Shown: positions 21,319 to 21,803 of the stretch, one piece after another | How the letters are laid out: each line of letters starts with the position of its first letter | How positions within the stretch are numbered: the stretch's first letter is position 1 | From: JAOBAU01 sp034667465 | GTDB lineage: Bacteria > Acidobacteriota > Thermoanaerobaculia > Gp7-AA8 | Assembly (NCBI GenBank): GCA_034667465.1 | Contig: JAXDJV010000028.1 | Coordinates: 1-21,803, forward strand | Length of the DNA stretch: 21,803 nucleotides | Direction: 5' to 3' | Translations under genes and position numbers: made by a program | The notes under the pieces: model-generated | What the model saw: the letters and a program-made list of their open reading frames with translations, nothing else | Databases searched by the model: none | Told to the model about the DNA's origin: nothing

Positions 21319-21803
21319 TCTGCGTCTCCCCCATCGCCTTCATCATCGCCGGGTAGTCGTAGGCTTCCCACGTCACGACCGGTGTCTCGTGGAAGTTGTG
21401 TTTCGGCGGCGGCGATGACGTCGTCCATTCCAGTCCGACAGCGCCCCACGGATTCACGCCGGCTTTGCGTCCGAAGCGGAGCGAGTAGCCGAGGTAGACG
21501 AGCGGCAGCAGATAGCCGACGGCAAGGATCGACGCCCCTGCGGTCGACATGACGTTGAGGACCTGGAACTCCGGCGCGTAGGCGTGATAGCGGCGCGGCA
21601 TGCCGAGGTAGCCGAGGATGAACTGCGGGAAGAAGGTCAGGTTGAAACCGACGAAGACGAGCAGCGCCGCGAGGCGCGCCCAGAACTCGTTGTACATCCG
21701 GCCGGTGATCTTCGGCCACCAGTAGTGAATGCCGGCGAGATACGCCATGACGACGCCGCCGACCATGACGTAGTGGAAGTGCGCGACGACGAAGTAGGTG
21801 TCG
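21311..21803 (-). CDS. ctaD: Cytochrome c oxidase subunit I, C-terminal part (truncated by window edge)
   Basis: The 3' portion (about 163 codons) of the catalytic subunit of a haem-copper oxidase; the 5' end lies beyond base 21803. The first complete residues read DTYFVVAHFHYVM, the helix-X motif whose two His residues ligate haem a3 and haem a. Then follow the helix XI-XII region (GGVVMAYLAGIHYWWPKITG, ILGYLGMPRRYHAY, QVLNVMSTAGASIL) and a hydrophilic tail ending MKAMGETQNV. The stop overlaps the ctaE start. The family is the A-type aa3/caa3 oxidases; the copper ligands and proton channels cannot be checked here. Confidence 0.95.
   Translation of the reverse strand, partial: DTYFVVAHFHYVMVGGVVMAYLAGIHYWWPKITGRMYNEFWARLAALLVFVGFNLTFFPQFILGYLGMPRRYHAYAPEFQVLNVMSTAGASILAVGYLLPLVYLGYSLRFGRKAGVNPWGAVGLEWTTSSPPPKHNFHETPVVTWEAYDYPAMMKAMGETQNV

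Noticed and set aside
1..21803. CRISPR arrays, rRNA, tRNA, prophage or integrase genes.
   Set aside because: No regularly spaced repeats, no RNA gene signatures and no mobile-element protein were seen; the repeats are non-coding palindromic elements only.

Overview
The window looks like chromosome from a high-GC, didermic, aerobically respiring bacterium. I favour Acidobacteriota. The reasons are the mix of genes, the dispersed palindromic repeat whose translation reads HPERSEGSG (a type I associate with acidobacterial and related genomes), and the paired CdaA/GlmM and aa3-type oxidase genes. This placement is inference; no rRNA or tRNA gene is present to confirm it.

Layout. (1) 1-5939: an MBL-fold hydrolase on the minus strand diverges from a plus-strand envelope/folate/c-di-AMP gene string, murA - folP - cdaA - ybbR-domain gene (cdaR-like) - glmM. 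The last four genes are joined by 4-base ATGA overlaps. (2) 6018-7109: a lysine/alanine/proline-rich histone H1-like protein fused to an unidentified C-terminal domain. (3) 7213-10446: carB on the minus strand, divergent from a lipid-binding-like hypothetical gene overlapped by a YkvA (DUF1232) membrane-protein gene. (4) 11486-13961: two divergent citrate-synthase paralogues. One carries an N-terminal DNA-binding domain; the other carries an 88-bp perfect palindrome inserted in frame. (5) 13981-15375: a very hydrophobic small protein, a single-domain response regulator and a VIT1/CCC1-type metal transporter. (6) 15482-17565: rfbB with a previously untracked 56-residue membrane ORF just upstream, divergent from a methyltransferase. 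(7) 17614-20276: a GAF-PAS-GGDEF-EAL protein coupled to a response regulator. (8) 20289-21803: the end of an aa3-type cytochrome oxidase operon (ctaD partial, ctaE, small subunit IV) on the minus strand, connected by 8-base overlaps.

Non-coding content is unusually rich in dispersed inverted repeats placed at gene edges. Two 88-94 bp elements share one sequence family (7118-7211 and 13078-13165). Three copies of a 26-bp sequence sit at the 3' ends of genes (1, 15387, 15446). Two simple-sequence inverted repeats supply the start codons of folP, carB and the gene divergent to carB. Several first-in-operon genes (murA, both citrate synthases, the methyltransferase) have no visible Shine-Dalgarno sequence, while internal genes often do, so leaderless starts are plausible.

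Functionally most genes are housekeeping: peptidoglycan precursor supply (MurA, GlmM), folate, pyrimidine/arginine precursor, citrate entry to the TCA cycle, dTDP-sugar synthesis and respiration. The most unusual points are a MurA with Asp in place of the fosfomycin-target Cys, the HTH-citrate synthase facing its paralogue across a palindrome-rich promoter, and the repeat-disrupted citrate synthase itself.
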